Notes under the pieces: generated by a model
The model's input: the letters and a program-made list of their open reading frames with translations, nothing else
The model's database searches: none
Told to the model about the DNA's origin: nothing
Source: Phyllostachys edulis
Taxonomy: Eukaryota; Streptophyta; Magnoliopsida; Poales; Poaceae
Direction: 5' to 3'
Length of the DNA: 64,000 bases
Assembly: GCA_036346405.1 (NCBI GenBank)
Contig: CM070562.1
Span: 69,831,482-69,895,481, forward strand
Shown: in pieces, positions 1 to 12,100 of the stretch
How positions within the stretch are numbered: the first letter of the stretch is position 1
How the letters are laid out: each line of letters begins with the position of its first letter
Made by a program: the position numbers and the translations under genes

Positions 1-1614
1 TCGATGCTCTTTCTAGAAAAAGTGTGCTTTTAAATCGTTTAGATGTGCAAGTTCTTGGTTTAGAGAGTTTGCGTGATTTATATGCTAATGACCATGATTT
101 CGCTTCACCTTATACGCATTGCAAAGATGGGAAAGGCTGGAACAAATTTCACATTCATGATGGATTTTTATTTCGCACTAACTAACTATGCGTTCCAGAA
201 TTGCCTGTGCGTTTGTTATTATTGCAGAAATCTCATGCAGGTGGATTGATGGGATATTTTGGACGTGAGAAGACATTGTCTATGTTGAGCGATCACTTTT
301 ATTGGCATAAGATGAGGCGTGATGTGAACAGGTATGTCCAACGGTGAATCACTTGTCACAAGGCGAAATCGAAGTTGCATCACATGGTTTGTATATCCCT
401 CTTCCAGTTCCTAATGCACCATGGGAAGATATTAGTATGTACTTTGTTTTAGGACAGCCTAGGACGAAGAGGGGGAGAGATTCTGTTTTTGTCGTTGTGG
501 ATCGATTTTCGAAGATGTTACACTTTGTTCCGTGCCACAAGAGCGACGATGAGAGGCATATTGCTGATTTATTTTTCAGGGAGATAGTGCGGTTGCATGG
601 CGTACCCAGGACCATTGTCTCGGATCATGACGTCAAATTCATGAGTTATTTCTGGAAGACACTTTAGGAGAAGCTAGGGACAAGGTTGTTATTCAACACA
701 ACTTTTCATCCCTAAACTGATGGTCAAACAGAGGTGGTGAACCGTACACTTTTGATGCTGCTAAGGACCATGATCAAGAAAAATATCAAAGAGTGGGAGG
801 ACTATTTGCCACACATGGAGTTCGCCTACTACAGAGCCGTCCACTCTACTACACAGATGTGCCCATTTGAGGTGGTGTATGGTTTCAAGTCTGTTACACC
901 ACTTGATTTGCTGTCGCTTCCAAGTCAACAATGAACAAATATGGAGGTGTCAAAGAGGGCTGGATATGCGAAGAAATTGCATATCAAGTGAAAGAAGAAA
1001 TTGAGCGTAAGGCGAAGTACTATGCTGACAAGGCGACCAAGAAAAGAAAGAAGATGATTTTTAAGCCGAGCGATTTAGTTTGGTTACACTACCGCAAGGA
1101 TCGCTTTCCAGATCGACGCAAATCGAAGTTGCTGCCACGAGGAGATAGACCTTTCAAAGTGTTTGAGTGGATTAACGATAATGCATACAAAATCGAGCTT
1201 CCAGGAGATGACTATGGCGTGAGCTCGACATTCAACGTTGCTGATTTATCGCAGTTCTTCGGTGCTGACGATCTAGCGTCGAGGACGACGCCTCTTCAAG
1301 AGGGGGAGGATGATGAGGGCATCCCTACGACACCTTCTTCTCCTCCACCTATTGCTCATGATATACGCCTCGAGTTGCCGACAGGACCAATAACAAAAGT
1401 ATATGCCAAGAAACTACAAACTCAGGTGAATTTGCTCCTTAATGAACATGTCATTGATTTTAATGATAATTTTATACTACCTAAAAGCAGTGTTTTGCTT
1501 GTGCTCAGGTTTGAAGATTCAGCGATAGACGGAGATCCAGGATATGCGGCTGTCATCCAAGGAAGGCCATCAAATGAGGAGGTTAAGGAGCCGGCCTATG
1601 GCCCATTCGGCTAA
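1..1614 (+). pseudogene. Ty3/gypsy pol remnant: integrase to C-terminal tail
   Basis: Decayed 3' part of a gypsy polyprotein; the 5' part lies outside the window. About 230-350 is the zinc-binding region of integrase, with stop codon TGA where the family has a Cys in the CxxC pair. About 400-930 is the catalytic core: a VVVDRFSKM segment after WEDIS, then IVSDHD, then DGQTEVVNR carrying the Glu. 931-1290 is the C-terminal module (KLLPRGDRPFKVFEWINDNA, then STFNVADL), followed by a GPITKVYAKKL tail. Stops at about 665 (where the family has Trp) and 715 (Gln) break the frame. The motif order is that of Ty3/gypsy, probably a chromovirus-type element. It cannot encode an active enzyme as it stands. 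Confidence 0.88.
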
Positions 1615-1639
1615 GGAGGAGAGGGCCAAGGTCTATGCG

Positions 1640-2190
1640 GCCAAGCGAGGGATCAAGGCCTAAGCGGTCAAGCACAAAGCCCATGTGGAGGAACCAGGAA
1701 GGAAGCCCAAGTCCGCACGTGAACAGTAAACGCGCTACAATACCAGCCCTCGAACAGTAACCGCACTACAGTACCTACCGTGAACAGTGCGCATGAACAG
1801 TAATGTCGCATGAATAGTAGTGCCGAATAATTCTTAGACCTATATATTGAGGGGTAGACCCCATTGTAAAGCAGACCAGTTTATGCATAAGAATTGAAAT
1901 ATAGCTATTGCTTGTTCTTTCGAAACCATAGTTCATGCAAGGACTTTGAGAGAGGACTAGGCAATCCATTGTTCGTTCTGCCAATTAAAGTCAAGTTTGC
2001 TTTTTCGCTAGGAATTGAGGGCTTGGCGATCTCCGCTCGTGGTCTAGCGACGATCATCCTGGTGCGTGTTGGTGAATGTCTATAGAGCTGCAAGTCCGTG
2101 CACTAACGTGTGGTGTACAGCTGAGTGTTGTTCGTCATTAAGCACTATTTATCCACGGTTCTACTCGAGAAGATCGGGCCATCCCGTATC
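1640..2190 (+). repeat. Probable 3' LTR region of the preceding gypsy element
   Basis: This follows directly on the pol reading frame. A TATATATTGAGGGG stretch at about 1843-1856 looks like an LTR core promoter. The downstream part resembles R-U5 sequence and ends near CCCGTATCA at about 2190. 1715-1830 repeats variants of GTGAACAGTA. The partner LTR is outside the window and no PPT was pinned down, so boundaries are approximate and inferred. Confidence 0.5.
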
Positions 2191-2434
2191 AAACGTAGAG
2201 AAAACAACAAATTTCTATGGTGCAAGAAACTCAAGTGGCATATATCCAATTCATAAAACTGGATGATATATATCGAAGTGACATATTTTTTGAGCGGTAT
2301 ATATCCAATTTTTCCTAAGGGATATTTACCTTAGAAAAAAACGACTTTGTACATCCGGATCCTCTAATCCCATAATTATAGATAAGTGCAGTCTTAATAA
2401 TACTCGAAGACTACTCAAGTCACATTGATCCGAC
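2191..2434. other. AT-rich intergenic spacer
   Basis: No ORF or RNA gene is recognisable. It contains several ATATATCC/GGATATAT-type short palindromic words but no resolvable element. It separates the gypsy remnant from the MITE upstream of mTERF5. Confidence 0.4.
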
Positions 2435-2725
2435 CAGGGAAATTCACATAATCACATGCATGGAAAACCCTATCACCGGAATTTGGTCGTTATCCGACGT
2501 TATCGACGAGGATCCGATAAATTTTTATATAGGACAAAAAAAAATCAGATTTATCTGATTTTTATCTAAATTCAAATTTCAATTCAAAAACTAGATAAAT
2601 TTTGTCTTTATATTCAAAATTTAATTCAAAAATTTCATCTAAAAATTTCACCGAAATATGATAACTAACGGTTATCGGTTTTATCGGTGGGTCCGATAAA
2701 ATTTCTCACCGATATAGTTTCCCTG
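2435..2725. mobile_element. MITE-like element with CAGGGAAA termini (hAT-like)
   Basis: A 291-bp non-coding stretch begins CAGGGAAA and ends TTTCCCTG, an exact 8-bp inverted terminus. It is AT-rich with repeated CGGTTATCGG / CCGATAAAA words near both ends. CAGGG termini are typical of hAT MITEs. The flanking 8-mers (GATCCGAC and ATCACACG) match only partly, so the TSD is not convincing. It sits about 265 bp upstream of the mTERF5 start codon, within the probable promoter. Confidence 0.5.
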
Positions 2726-2989
2726 ATCACACGTGAAAAATAGAGGAAGCCTTGTGTGTTAGGCTGCTAGCAAATTTTGCTCTGACCATCTCCGGTATGT
2801 ACCTGCATAGTCCATACTCCATAGCACCCACTAAATTAGAGATATTTGAGAGGTTTATGTGCGAAAGGAACAGGACAAAATTTCTATCCAAACAAAGGAG
2901 TTCTTCTTCCCGGCTACCTCACCCCCTGTTGTTCTCACCCACTCTCCCTTTCCCCCGCCCCCACCCCCCGGCGCTTCCCTTCCCCGGCG

Positions 2990-3102
2990 ATGACGAGCTT
3001 GGAGGCGGCCCCGCGCCTCTGCTTCCGTCTGACCCCGTGCGAGCCCCGCAGCCGGCGGCTGCTTCCATGGCGGCTCGTCCTCTCCCCTTCCTCCTCCTAC
3101 AG
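2990..3102 (+). other. mTERF5: mTERF5 exon 1 (transit-peptide exon)
   Basis: ATG at 2990 opens 113 nt encoding an Arg/Ser/Pro-rich start and ends at AG|GTAGGC. It leaves phase 2, so it cannot join the exon at 22811 directly (that would create an immediate stop). It joins exon 2 at 22662 in frame. A CT-rich leader at about 2890-2989 looks like 5' UTR. The same intron sequence resumes after the copia insertion (see tandem duplication at 22088-22577), which ties this exon to the downstream gene. Confidence 0.75.
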
Positions 3103-6100
3103 GTAGGCTCCTTGTTTTCACTCGCTCCTAATGGCATTGTCTCTACTTCCACAAATATTAGATGAGTAGAATTTTGGAACTAGTATGGTGTTGCCTCTTC
3201 ATTACCCTGACTCCGACTCCATGGGGTCTCTTGCGCCAAGCACATGGATGGAGGCATGGAGCTGCATTTTGGGTTTTAGCCCCTGTGGATGTCCTGTAAT
3301 TGGAGAGTTGGAGCTCAAATTCTTGGGGAGATTTAGGCCCGTTTGACATTGCGGTGTATTATGATAATCTCGGGTTGAAAAGTAGACTTAGGGAGACGGG
3401 TTTTTATGTGAAAAACCTCGCGGCAAAAAACCCATAGGCGCTGAGGCAGAAATCATTAAATGAGAAGAGATTACATGCACGAGACGATGCACGAGACGAC
3501 ATGTCATCTAAAATGTGCAACTATAGGGGTATATTCATACAACGAGGAACAAGAGTTCCAAATGGAGAAGAAAACCGAGTCAGAGTCGGTTGCGCCGGCC
3601 ATGCCATGTCTGGCACGGCTCGGCGCTTGGCCCTAGCACCAGTCATACCACATCTAGTATGGAACGATGCAGTGTCCGTCGTGGACACATCACGAATTCA
3701 GATCAGACATCAACAATCTCCACATTGAGTCGAATTCCCTTTGGTAGTCGAAGAACGCAATGAACTCCTTCGATAGGACTAGTGTAACAACTCATTTTGG
3801 TGCAATTTGAAATTTTACTGAATTTTGTGGATTTTCAAAAAAATTTGTTGCATTTTGTGAAGTTTCAAAATTTTGGGTGCATTTCAAAAGACAAATCAAA
3901 ATCCTAGCCTTAAAAGGAATTAATAAAAATTTACGAGAAAAGTTAAGTCCCAAAATCTCTCTGAATTTGAAATTCCAATTCATAGTCATCTTGGAATTAA
4001 TTCAAGTAAAACGCAAAGCATTTCTTTTCCCTCCTTTCCTCTCGGGCTGAAACCCACCCGGCTGGCCGGCTCACCCTCCCGTTTCCTTCTTCCTTCTTTC
4101 TCCTGCCCAGTCCGTTCCCCCGCGCGTCGGCTCGCCCGTGCGTCCACGCCTACGCCGACCTCCCTCCTCCTTTTGCGTGACCCAGTTCTCCTCGGCCTAG
4201 CGCCACTCCTCGCCTCCCTTCCTCTCTCCTTTCTTTCCTTGCACACGGCCCAGCCTAGCCTGCCTCGCTCTCTCTTCTCTGCTCAGCCATTAAGCCAAAC
4301 ACTCGAGTGCTCCTCTGGCCCGACAGACCTTGAGGAAAGCTCAGATGAAGATTGCTCTTGGGGTTGCCTATGCTCTAGAGTAAGTACAGTTTGCTGATTT
4401 AGATTCCCACCGGATCTTCTGTTCTATTTTGAAATATACTGTTGGAGGGTCAATTACACCTATTTTATAACCTTAATAGCCTTCTTTTGGTTTTTTAGTT
4501 CAATCAAGTCAACAAAGTAAATAAAAAAGCTATAGAATTGGAAATCAAAATCCGGCAAGCACCACATATATAATTATATACTATGTTCCACTTTCTATCA
4601 CCAAAAAACTTTTTTTCTTCTTCTAAAGGTGTAACAATATTCGGGAGGTGAAGCGGAGCAAGCAGAGCCCTCGTCCAAACGGGTGCAGGGAATAGAGGGA
4701 GGCCAGAGCTATAGTCTGATAATAGGTGCCTTAATTCTCTTTTTCAAGGGTTTAGTTCTATGAGTTGCTAGTCTACTTATGGATAGGGATTTTTATTAGG
4801 TCGGTTTTCCAAGAGAGAGTTTTGGCCGATTGATTTACTGGTAAATGAATTCCTATACTTTTTAACCTCGCCAGCTCGCCGACCTTAAATCGCGTGCATT
4901 TGAGAGTTCTCGCCGCCCGGCTGCGACAATGCCGCCAGCATCTCGCCCCTTCCCGCAGTTATAAAGCCTCCCGAGCACGTCACCGAGCACGTCACCATGG
5001 ACGCCTCACCTCACTTGTGCTTTTCCCCTCATTCCCTCTTCCTCTCTCGCTCTCAATCGCCAGGAAGAAGCCCAAGTTCGAGCTCCCTCGCCGCCGCTGC
5101 CCTAAGCCGTCGCTGCCCGTTCCTCGCCGCCTCGGTGAGCCTCGACCTTAAAGGTCATGACCGTTAAATTCGCTTCGTCTTGTTCTTGCTGATGCTCCCC
5201 TTCCTTTCTCAGTTGGAGCACTAGAGCACTAGAGCCCTTTGTTCTCGCCGTTGATATTGTGCCGTCGCCGACCCCCTTTCTCCTCGCTTCATCTCCAGGG
5301 AGCTTCCTTCTTCCTTCTTCGTGTCAATTCATTTGTTTAGACCCAGAGAACCTTCTAGGCTAGTCGGTGCAACCGATAGACCCTCGTAGTGCCGCCACTG
5401 CGTCGGCCGTCTTCTTCAATGTTGGCCGCCGCGTCATTCTAGTGCGCCTTCTTGCACGCGGCCGCCGTGGATAGCTTCGCTACGATGCGAATTAGCTCAC
5501 CCGCGCATAGTTTGGTTGCCAGTAACTCCGTAGCGTAGTTTGCTCCGTAGCACAATAGCGCCACCGCCTCGGGCCACCTCCCAACGCGTCGCCACCACCG
5601 CTTCCCGTTTTGGCCCTCCTAGGAACCAGCCGAGCCCCACCTCGCTGGCAGGGAGCTTCCTCCCGAGCCGGCCAGAAGCTCCTCTGTCTCTGCTCTGTGC
5701 TGAGAGAGAAGCTGACATGGACGCTGACGTGGTAGCCACGTGACGTCATTAAGGTTAAGTCATATGGATTAAGTTAACTAATGAGTGTATGGAAAGTGGG
5801 CCTGAAACGTTTAGTTAATTAATTAAACCGTCGGTTTAGAAAGGTTAGTGCGTAGACCTAGTTCGTGGACCACGGTCTCTGACCAGTTGGCCCCTGGCCC
5901 GGTGCACCATTGCGTGGACCTGGTCCAATGGACGACAGCCTAACCTATCAGTCTCTCGGGTTTTCCCGATTAAAAATAAAGATAAAGATAAAATAAAAAC
6001 CCTGGTGGACCCCACCTGTCAGTCACAGTGAATTTCGTAAATAAAATAAATTAAAAAGAAAATAAAGATCCCAGTGGGACCCACATATCATGATTTTCCA

Positions 6101-9100
6101 TTTTTTGGAATTTGCTCTCAGGTCAAACTTTGGAGAGCTCCTCCTCCCTCATTTTAAATCCAAATCAAGTGATTTTTATTTCTAAATTCAAGATATTTCC
6201 AACAGTACCAAAATCATAATTTTTAGAGTTCATTTGAATTTATTTGTGTTATGGGTATTAATTGGGTGTTGTTGTTTTCGCGTTAAATAAATTCGAATAT
6301 CACCGAAGACCTCGTTAGTGCTTCAAGTCAAGACCCAACCACATTTGAGCAAGGCATGTTCTTACCATTGATCATGTTGAATCTACTTTTAAAACGCAAA
6401 GTATTTCGATTTAAGTTGTTACTTGCATGCTTATTACTATTTATGAAATGTTCTATACCAAAGTTTGCTTATCATTATGAATCCCTCCCTTGATTATTGA
6501 TACTCTTTTACCTTGTCACCCTAAGGATAAATTATTACATGAGTAAAATATCCCATTGATTAAATGAATATGACTATTGGTTGTGCTTAGTTACAGCTTA
6601 GTAATCGAACATGAATAGGACACAAACATTGCTATGACGAGAACTTGGACACTTTTGAATTGTAGTGTGGTGACCTGGATTACCACTGAAAACAAGAAAA
6701 TTTATTTATAAATGGCTGAGATTTGGGCAAGAGGTTGATTGAGATCGGTGCTATGTGCACACAGTGAATTGGTGGATTGTCTCGCCTGAGTCGATTAAGG
6801 ACCGAATCAAGTGTTCCATTCACATCTACTAGGCCGTACAACCACAAGTTTAGTTGGGATAAACTTGGCCAATTATTTTATTTAGCCTCGGCATGAAAAC
6901 CTGTGCCCCTGGTTACTAAGTTACTTTTTGAAGAAGGGTCATGGACTCCCTAACAACGGTGGGTCTCTCATTGAAAATGCCTGAACGATAGGGCATTCTG
7001 GGGGTGGCCGAACAATAGGACATTGTACTAGTGTTTTGGGCATACCCCGTCGGAGCAGATCTAGTGTTGAGTCTAGGTATTGGAAACCGTCTTGTTATGA
7101 TTGTCTCCGTCACACGCCTAAGGAAGCGTGTCATGGCCGACATTCTGATATTGATCATCTCTTGTGGGTAAAGCTGTACAAACTCTGCAGAGTGTTTTTA
7201 AACCTATTCGAATAGCCGTGCCCTTGGTTATGGGAAAATGTGAAGTTCGCCACCACTGGTTAGTTTTAAATTAAAATTGTGAACTAAAACATATTGGGAA
7301 TGACGACATGCGAACGATAGCATGGTTGCCGAGTTTTGAGACTTGCAGATAGATCATTGTGAATTGCGACATGCGAACGATAGCATGGTCGCCAGTAATC
7401 CACAACATGCGAACAATAGCATGGTCGTTGAGGATGGGACATACGAACGATAGCATGGTCGTCGGTAATTTGAGACACATTGGGTGAAACTGTGCCATGC
7501 TAATTTAAGCATGGTCCCTGGGAACGTGATCATGTGGGTAAACATGGTCGAGATAATGATTGATCATACAAAATAACATTTGGTTTTAATGTCAAACATG
7601 CTAGGTCATAGGTTTGGAAAATAACTATACTATTTGAGCAAACTGGCTTTGTGCTGAAATAAACATACAACCTGTCCCTTGGAAGCCTTGCATCTATGTT
7701 GGAAGAATAGTTCATCCCACCTGCATGCGGGGCCCGCCGTGCAAGAGACGCGTGTACAGACCCACGAAATATTGCTATACTCATGAAAGACTGTAATGCC
7801 CCTCGCTTGTATCCATAGAGTAGTCAACCCCTAAGGGTATTTTGGTCATTTGTACAGGCTGAGGAGCCTATAAATACCCCATGTATCTCTCCCTTCAAGG
7901 GGAGAGGTCTCTTGAGCAATACATACAAGCAAGTCACTAGGTGAGCCTCAGGAGGAACCTCGGCGCAGCCACCGACAGAGTAGGCGGTCCTCTCGGACCC
8001 CAACTCAGATAAACCTCCGTGTCACGCCCACTCTTGTGGGCGACGGCCAGAGCACTACCGACGCCCCGCCTCTCACTTGTGTTTGGTTTACACCATCAAC
8101 ATTGGCGCCACCGTGGCGACGTAGCTAATCAACAGAAGGCTATGGCTCCTACCAAGAAGTACTCCAAGTCCACGAGGCCTCCTCTCGCTCCAGAGCATAG
8201 GGAGCCCGCGGACGACCGGTCCGTTCCCTGAAGAAGCCCAAGGCATGGGTTATCTTCGGAGATTGGAGCTATTCATCCGGGGATGCATAACGTCTGTGCA
8301 TTCCTGCCGCCAGCATCCTACCTCCATTGCACCAGCTGACGCGGTGTCTGGCCCAAGGCAAGAGGCCCGAAATGTTGTTGAACCTCCAGGGCCATCCACC
8401 ACTCCTGGGGGGCTCGACGCCGCTAATTGCAAAGCAATGGTAGAGGCAACCGCAAGGCAGGTGGTGGACTACATGATGGCCACGTATCGTACTCCCAACG
8501 GCCCTCAGCACGTCTCCCCGCTCCCAGCACCGCCCTCAGTTCAAGTGGCCACCGATCCGGCCATGGGATTTTTCCTGAGGAGGCCAAGGGACATCCTTAC
8601 AACCTCCCTCCACTCGCCCATGCGGCGGTGATGAGCGGACTCCTTCATCGCCAATGCACCGGCCAAACTCGGATGGGAGGAGCTCACCTTTTCCATTGCA
8701 CCATCCTGCCGTGACCTCCGAGGGCCGAGTTCATACCCCGAACAGGCGCCGCGACCTCCCTCCAAGCTCCTCACTTTGGGCAAATGCGCCAGTGCAGGAG
8801 ATGGTGAGTCAACTCCCCGATGAAGTCTTGAGCTCCATCCTCAAGGTGCTACATGGCCGGGGGCGACTAGGGAGCCCGTGAGGCCAAAGGTTGCTCCCCC
8901 GGTGCCCCCTCCAGCACCTTCAGGCGGAAGGACCATTCCACACGTCATGGCCCAAGTGCACTCGTCAGGCCGTAAGGATTCACATCAAGGAGGCTGTGGC
9001 TAGGGCGGTCAGAAGAGCATGTACTCTGCGGGCACTAGGCGTGTCCCCGTGCCACCAATCGGATCCGCTGGGGAGCGCGGTCACCACCGCCACGAAGAAA

Positions 9101-12100
9101 TGGATGCTGAATCACTAATCTCCCGGCCGGATCAAGTTGCAAGTCGGCGCGGGCGCTCCAACTCGCCAACGCGCTCGCACCATCGCCGCCACCACGGCAT
9201 CTAACTCTTCTAGCTCAGAGAGAGCCCGCCACGCCGTCGTCGCATCGCGCGATCACCATCACACAAGCGCCGCGAAGGACGAGGCGTCCGGAGATCGAAT
9301 CCTCTCACAAGAGACATCTGCAAAACTCCTTTCCGATCAAGTTCCGCCGACTAACCTCGGGCCTTACGATGGGGACTCGACCCCATACAATTCTTGGAAG
9401 TATACTCCACGGCGATTGAGTGGGGAAGTGGAGAAGTAGAGATGTGCAATCGCCTCCCATCGTTCCTTTCCTGAAGGGCAACGCGTTCTGGTTCTTCAAC
9501 CAAAAGAAAGGCTCCATCTATTCTTGGGACCAGCTGAGGGAAGAGTTCAGCGCAAATTTCCAAGGAAGCTATAAGCGCCCCATGCTCCCCAACCAGCTCT
9601 TTACTGTTAAGCAACAGAAGGGTGAATCCACAAGAGAATTTCTTAAGCGCTTTTCTAAAGTGCGAAGCCAGGTGGCAGATGCCCCGGACTCCACAGTCAT
9701 CAATGCGTGCAAAGAAGGGCTGCTCCCGGGAGAACTCAATCGCGCGCTTGGGAGAGATCCCCCAAGGACGACCCATGAGCTCTTCGAGGTCGTGGAAAAA
9801 TATGCCCGAGGAGAAGAAGACGACCTGGCTAAGAAGGGATTTCTCCGCAGATCTAAAGCATCTCCTCAGGAAGAAATCAAAAGCTCCCCGGAGGAAGGGC
9901 AATGACCGGAGGGATCACTCTGGCAGGGAACGTGACTCCAAGATTCTTGTCGTAACCGACACTCCTTCGCAGGAGCGCAGGAGCAACTCCACCAGAGGAC
10001 CCAAGAAGGAATCGAGACCAAAAGCCCACTGGAAGGGACGTCCTGACGAAGGCCACAATGAAAGGAGGGGCAACCTAAATCAAGGAGGCGGGTTGGTGTG
10101 CCTACCATAAGATGAACGGCATGATCTGAATGAATGCCGCCAATCTGTACCGAAATAGCGAAGCTCCTCGAACGACCGCGGGCGCGCCGAGCGCCGCCGC
10201 CACGCCCCACGGCCACAGAGGCGATGCCCTTCAGCAATTCCACCACCCTGCACAGGCCCTCGTGATCTACCCCTCGGGCGGCTTAGACGATGTTGAGCAT
10301 GAACTCCTTTCCAAGCGCCGCAAAGACGAGTAAATGTCATAATAGGGGCTCGGCCTCGGCCATGCATCAAAACGCCAATGATGAGTACGCCCGAGAAATC
10401 AACGCCGTGGGGTGGCTCCAAAGCGCCCCTCCCAAATGGGCAAGCATTTCTCTTAGCTTCACGACTAATGATGCACAAGGCTTAAGGTTCCCTCATGATG
10501 ACGCCTCTTAGTAATCGCCACAATATCCAATTGCGAGATCTTAGCATCCTTGTCGACGGAGGAAACTCGCAGATATACTCTACTGCGTGCGCTCAAGGAA
10601 CTATGGAGTTACGGGGCTATCATCCCGCATCCCATCGCCATCCGACGCCTCTCGCCCGGCCGCATCAGAAAATCCATCCAACCCCTTGGGAGGATCGAAC
10701 TCCTCATGACGTTCGGATCACGGGAGAATCACCGACGGAAGCCGTCCAGTTCGATGTTGTTGACATCGAGTCCCCATTCAATGCTATCATGGGAAGGGCA
10801 ACTCTCAACCGCTTACGTGCGGCGGTACATCAAAACTACCGCGGCTTAAAGATACCAGCCCTCGCGGTCATCTCCGTGAGGGGTGATCAAGACTTAGCTC
10901 GCCGTTTGTACACAAAGCGGCAGCCTAACTCCCGACATCAACTTTCTCGAACCCAAAGAGTCAAAGGAGGACATGCCCTTGCTCTCTCACCAAGGCACAT
11001 CAAGGATGTACCCCTCCAAATGAGGTGCTCCCTTAAGCCTCGTTTGGAGGAGGACTGCAGAAGTACAACTCTTGACCTGTGGTGACCGCATCTCTTAGAA
11101 TCGGGTCGTTATCCGGGAATGATGGAGAAGGAGCTAATGGAGTTCTTAAAGTCCAACACGGCATATTCGCTGACACGAATCAAACATGACACTCCTTTTG
11201 GACGCTCATGGGGCCTCTGCACCTCTCATGTCGCGCCAAGGAAATCACAAAGAAAAACACTTCGTCAAGGCTTCTATCGGCCACAATGGTGTAGGATGCC
11301 CTCGACATGCTCAGAAGCGCGAGGATGCCAAAAGATGGCGACCAATCGCATCGATCATGCTAATCCCCACGCACCATACCAATCACGGCCTTTTGTCTGA
11401 TGGGGAATGGACTCGCTCGCCATCCCCACCGCAAGGGGGCTACTAAGCGTGTGGTAGCATCATGGATTACATCACCGAATGGGTAGAGGTGGAGCCCTTA
11501 GCCTCCATCACGCCGCGCCATGATGAAATTCCTTTGAAGAACATCGTCGTCGCTCCGGTGTTCCTAAGGAACTCACGGTGGATAACGATACCAAATTCGA
11601 CGCCCACCTTGAGATTTTCAGAACTCCATCGGGACCACCTTTGCTTTGATACGGTGGCTCGTCCAAAAACCAACGGGCCGTGGGAAGAACTAATGGGCTA
11701 GTCACCGCAATGAATACGCCACCACCTTGAAACAAGTGCACTCAAGCGGGAACCGTGTAGAGGAGCTCCCAAGATCCTATGGGGCTGCGCAGACGACCCC
11801 TAGCCGCTTCCATCGAACGACCCCATTCTCACTGTGTACGGGTGAAGCTATCCTCCCCGCCAGATCCGCCACCGCTCTCCAATCGGAATGCTCTCAAAGA
11901 CCACTACCGCCTAATTCGCCAAAACGAGGACAACCGAAGTGAGAGGCGGACTTTATGAAGGAAATCCGCAATTTTATGCTTAAGACTCTCTCAGATGCCC
12001 CCTGTGGCACCTATCGAGATGTAAACACCATCTTACTTAATGCAATGAAGACGTGAAGTTCCTACATGATCGCACCATTTATGCAATTATGACGTGGATT

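Noticed and set aside
4249..4397. Possible additional mTERF5 or other gene exon ending at a strong A|GTAAGT donor (4376)
   Set aside because: It lies inside the solo LTR, is not needed for the mTERF5 frame, and its peptide has no recognisable match.
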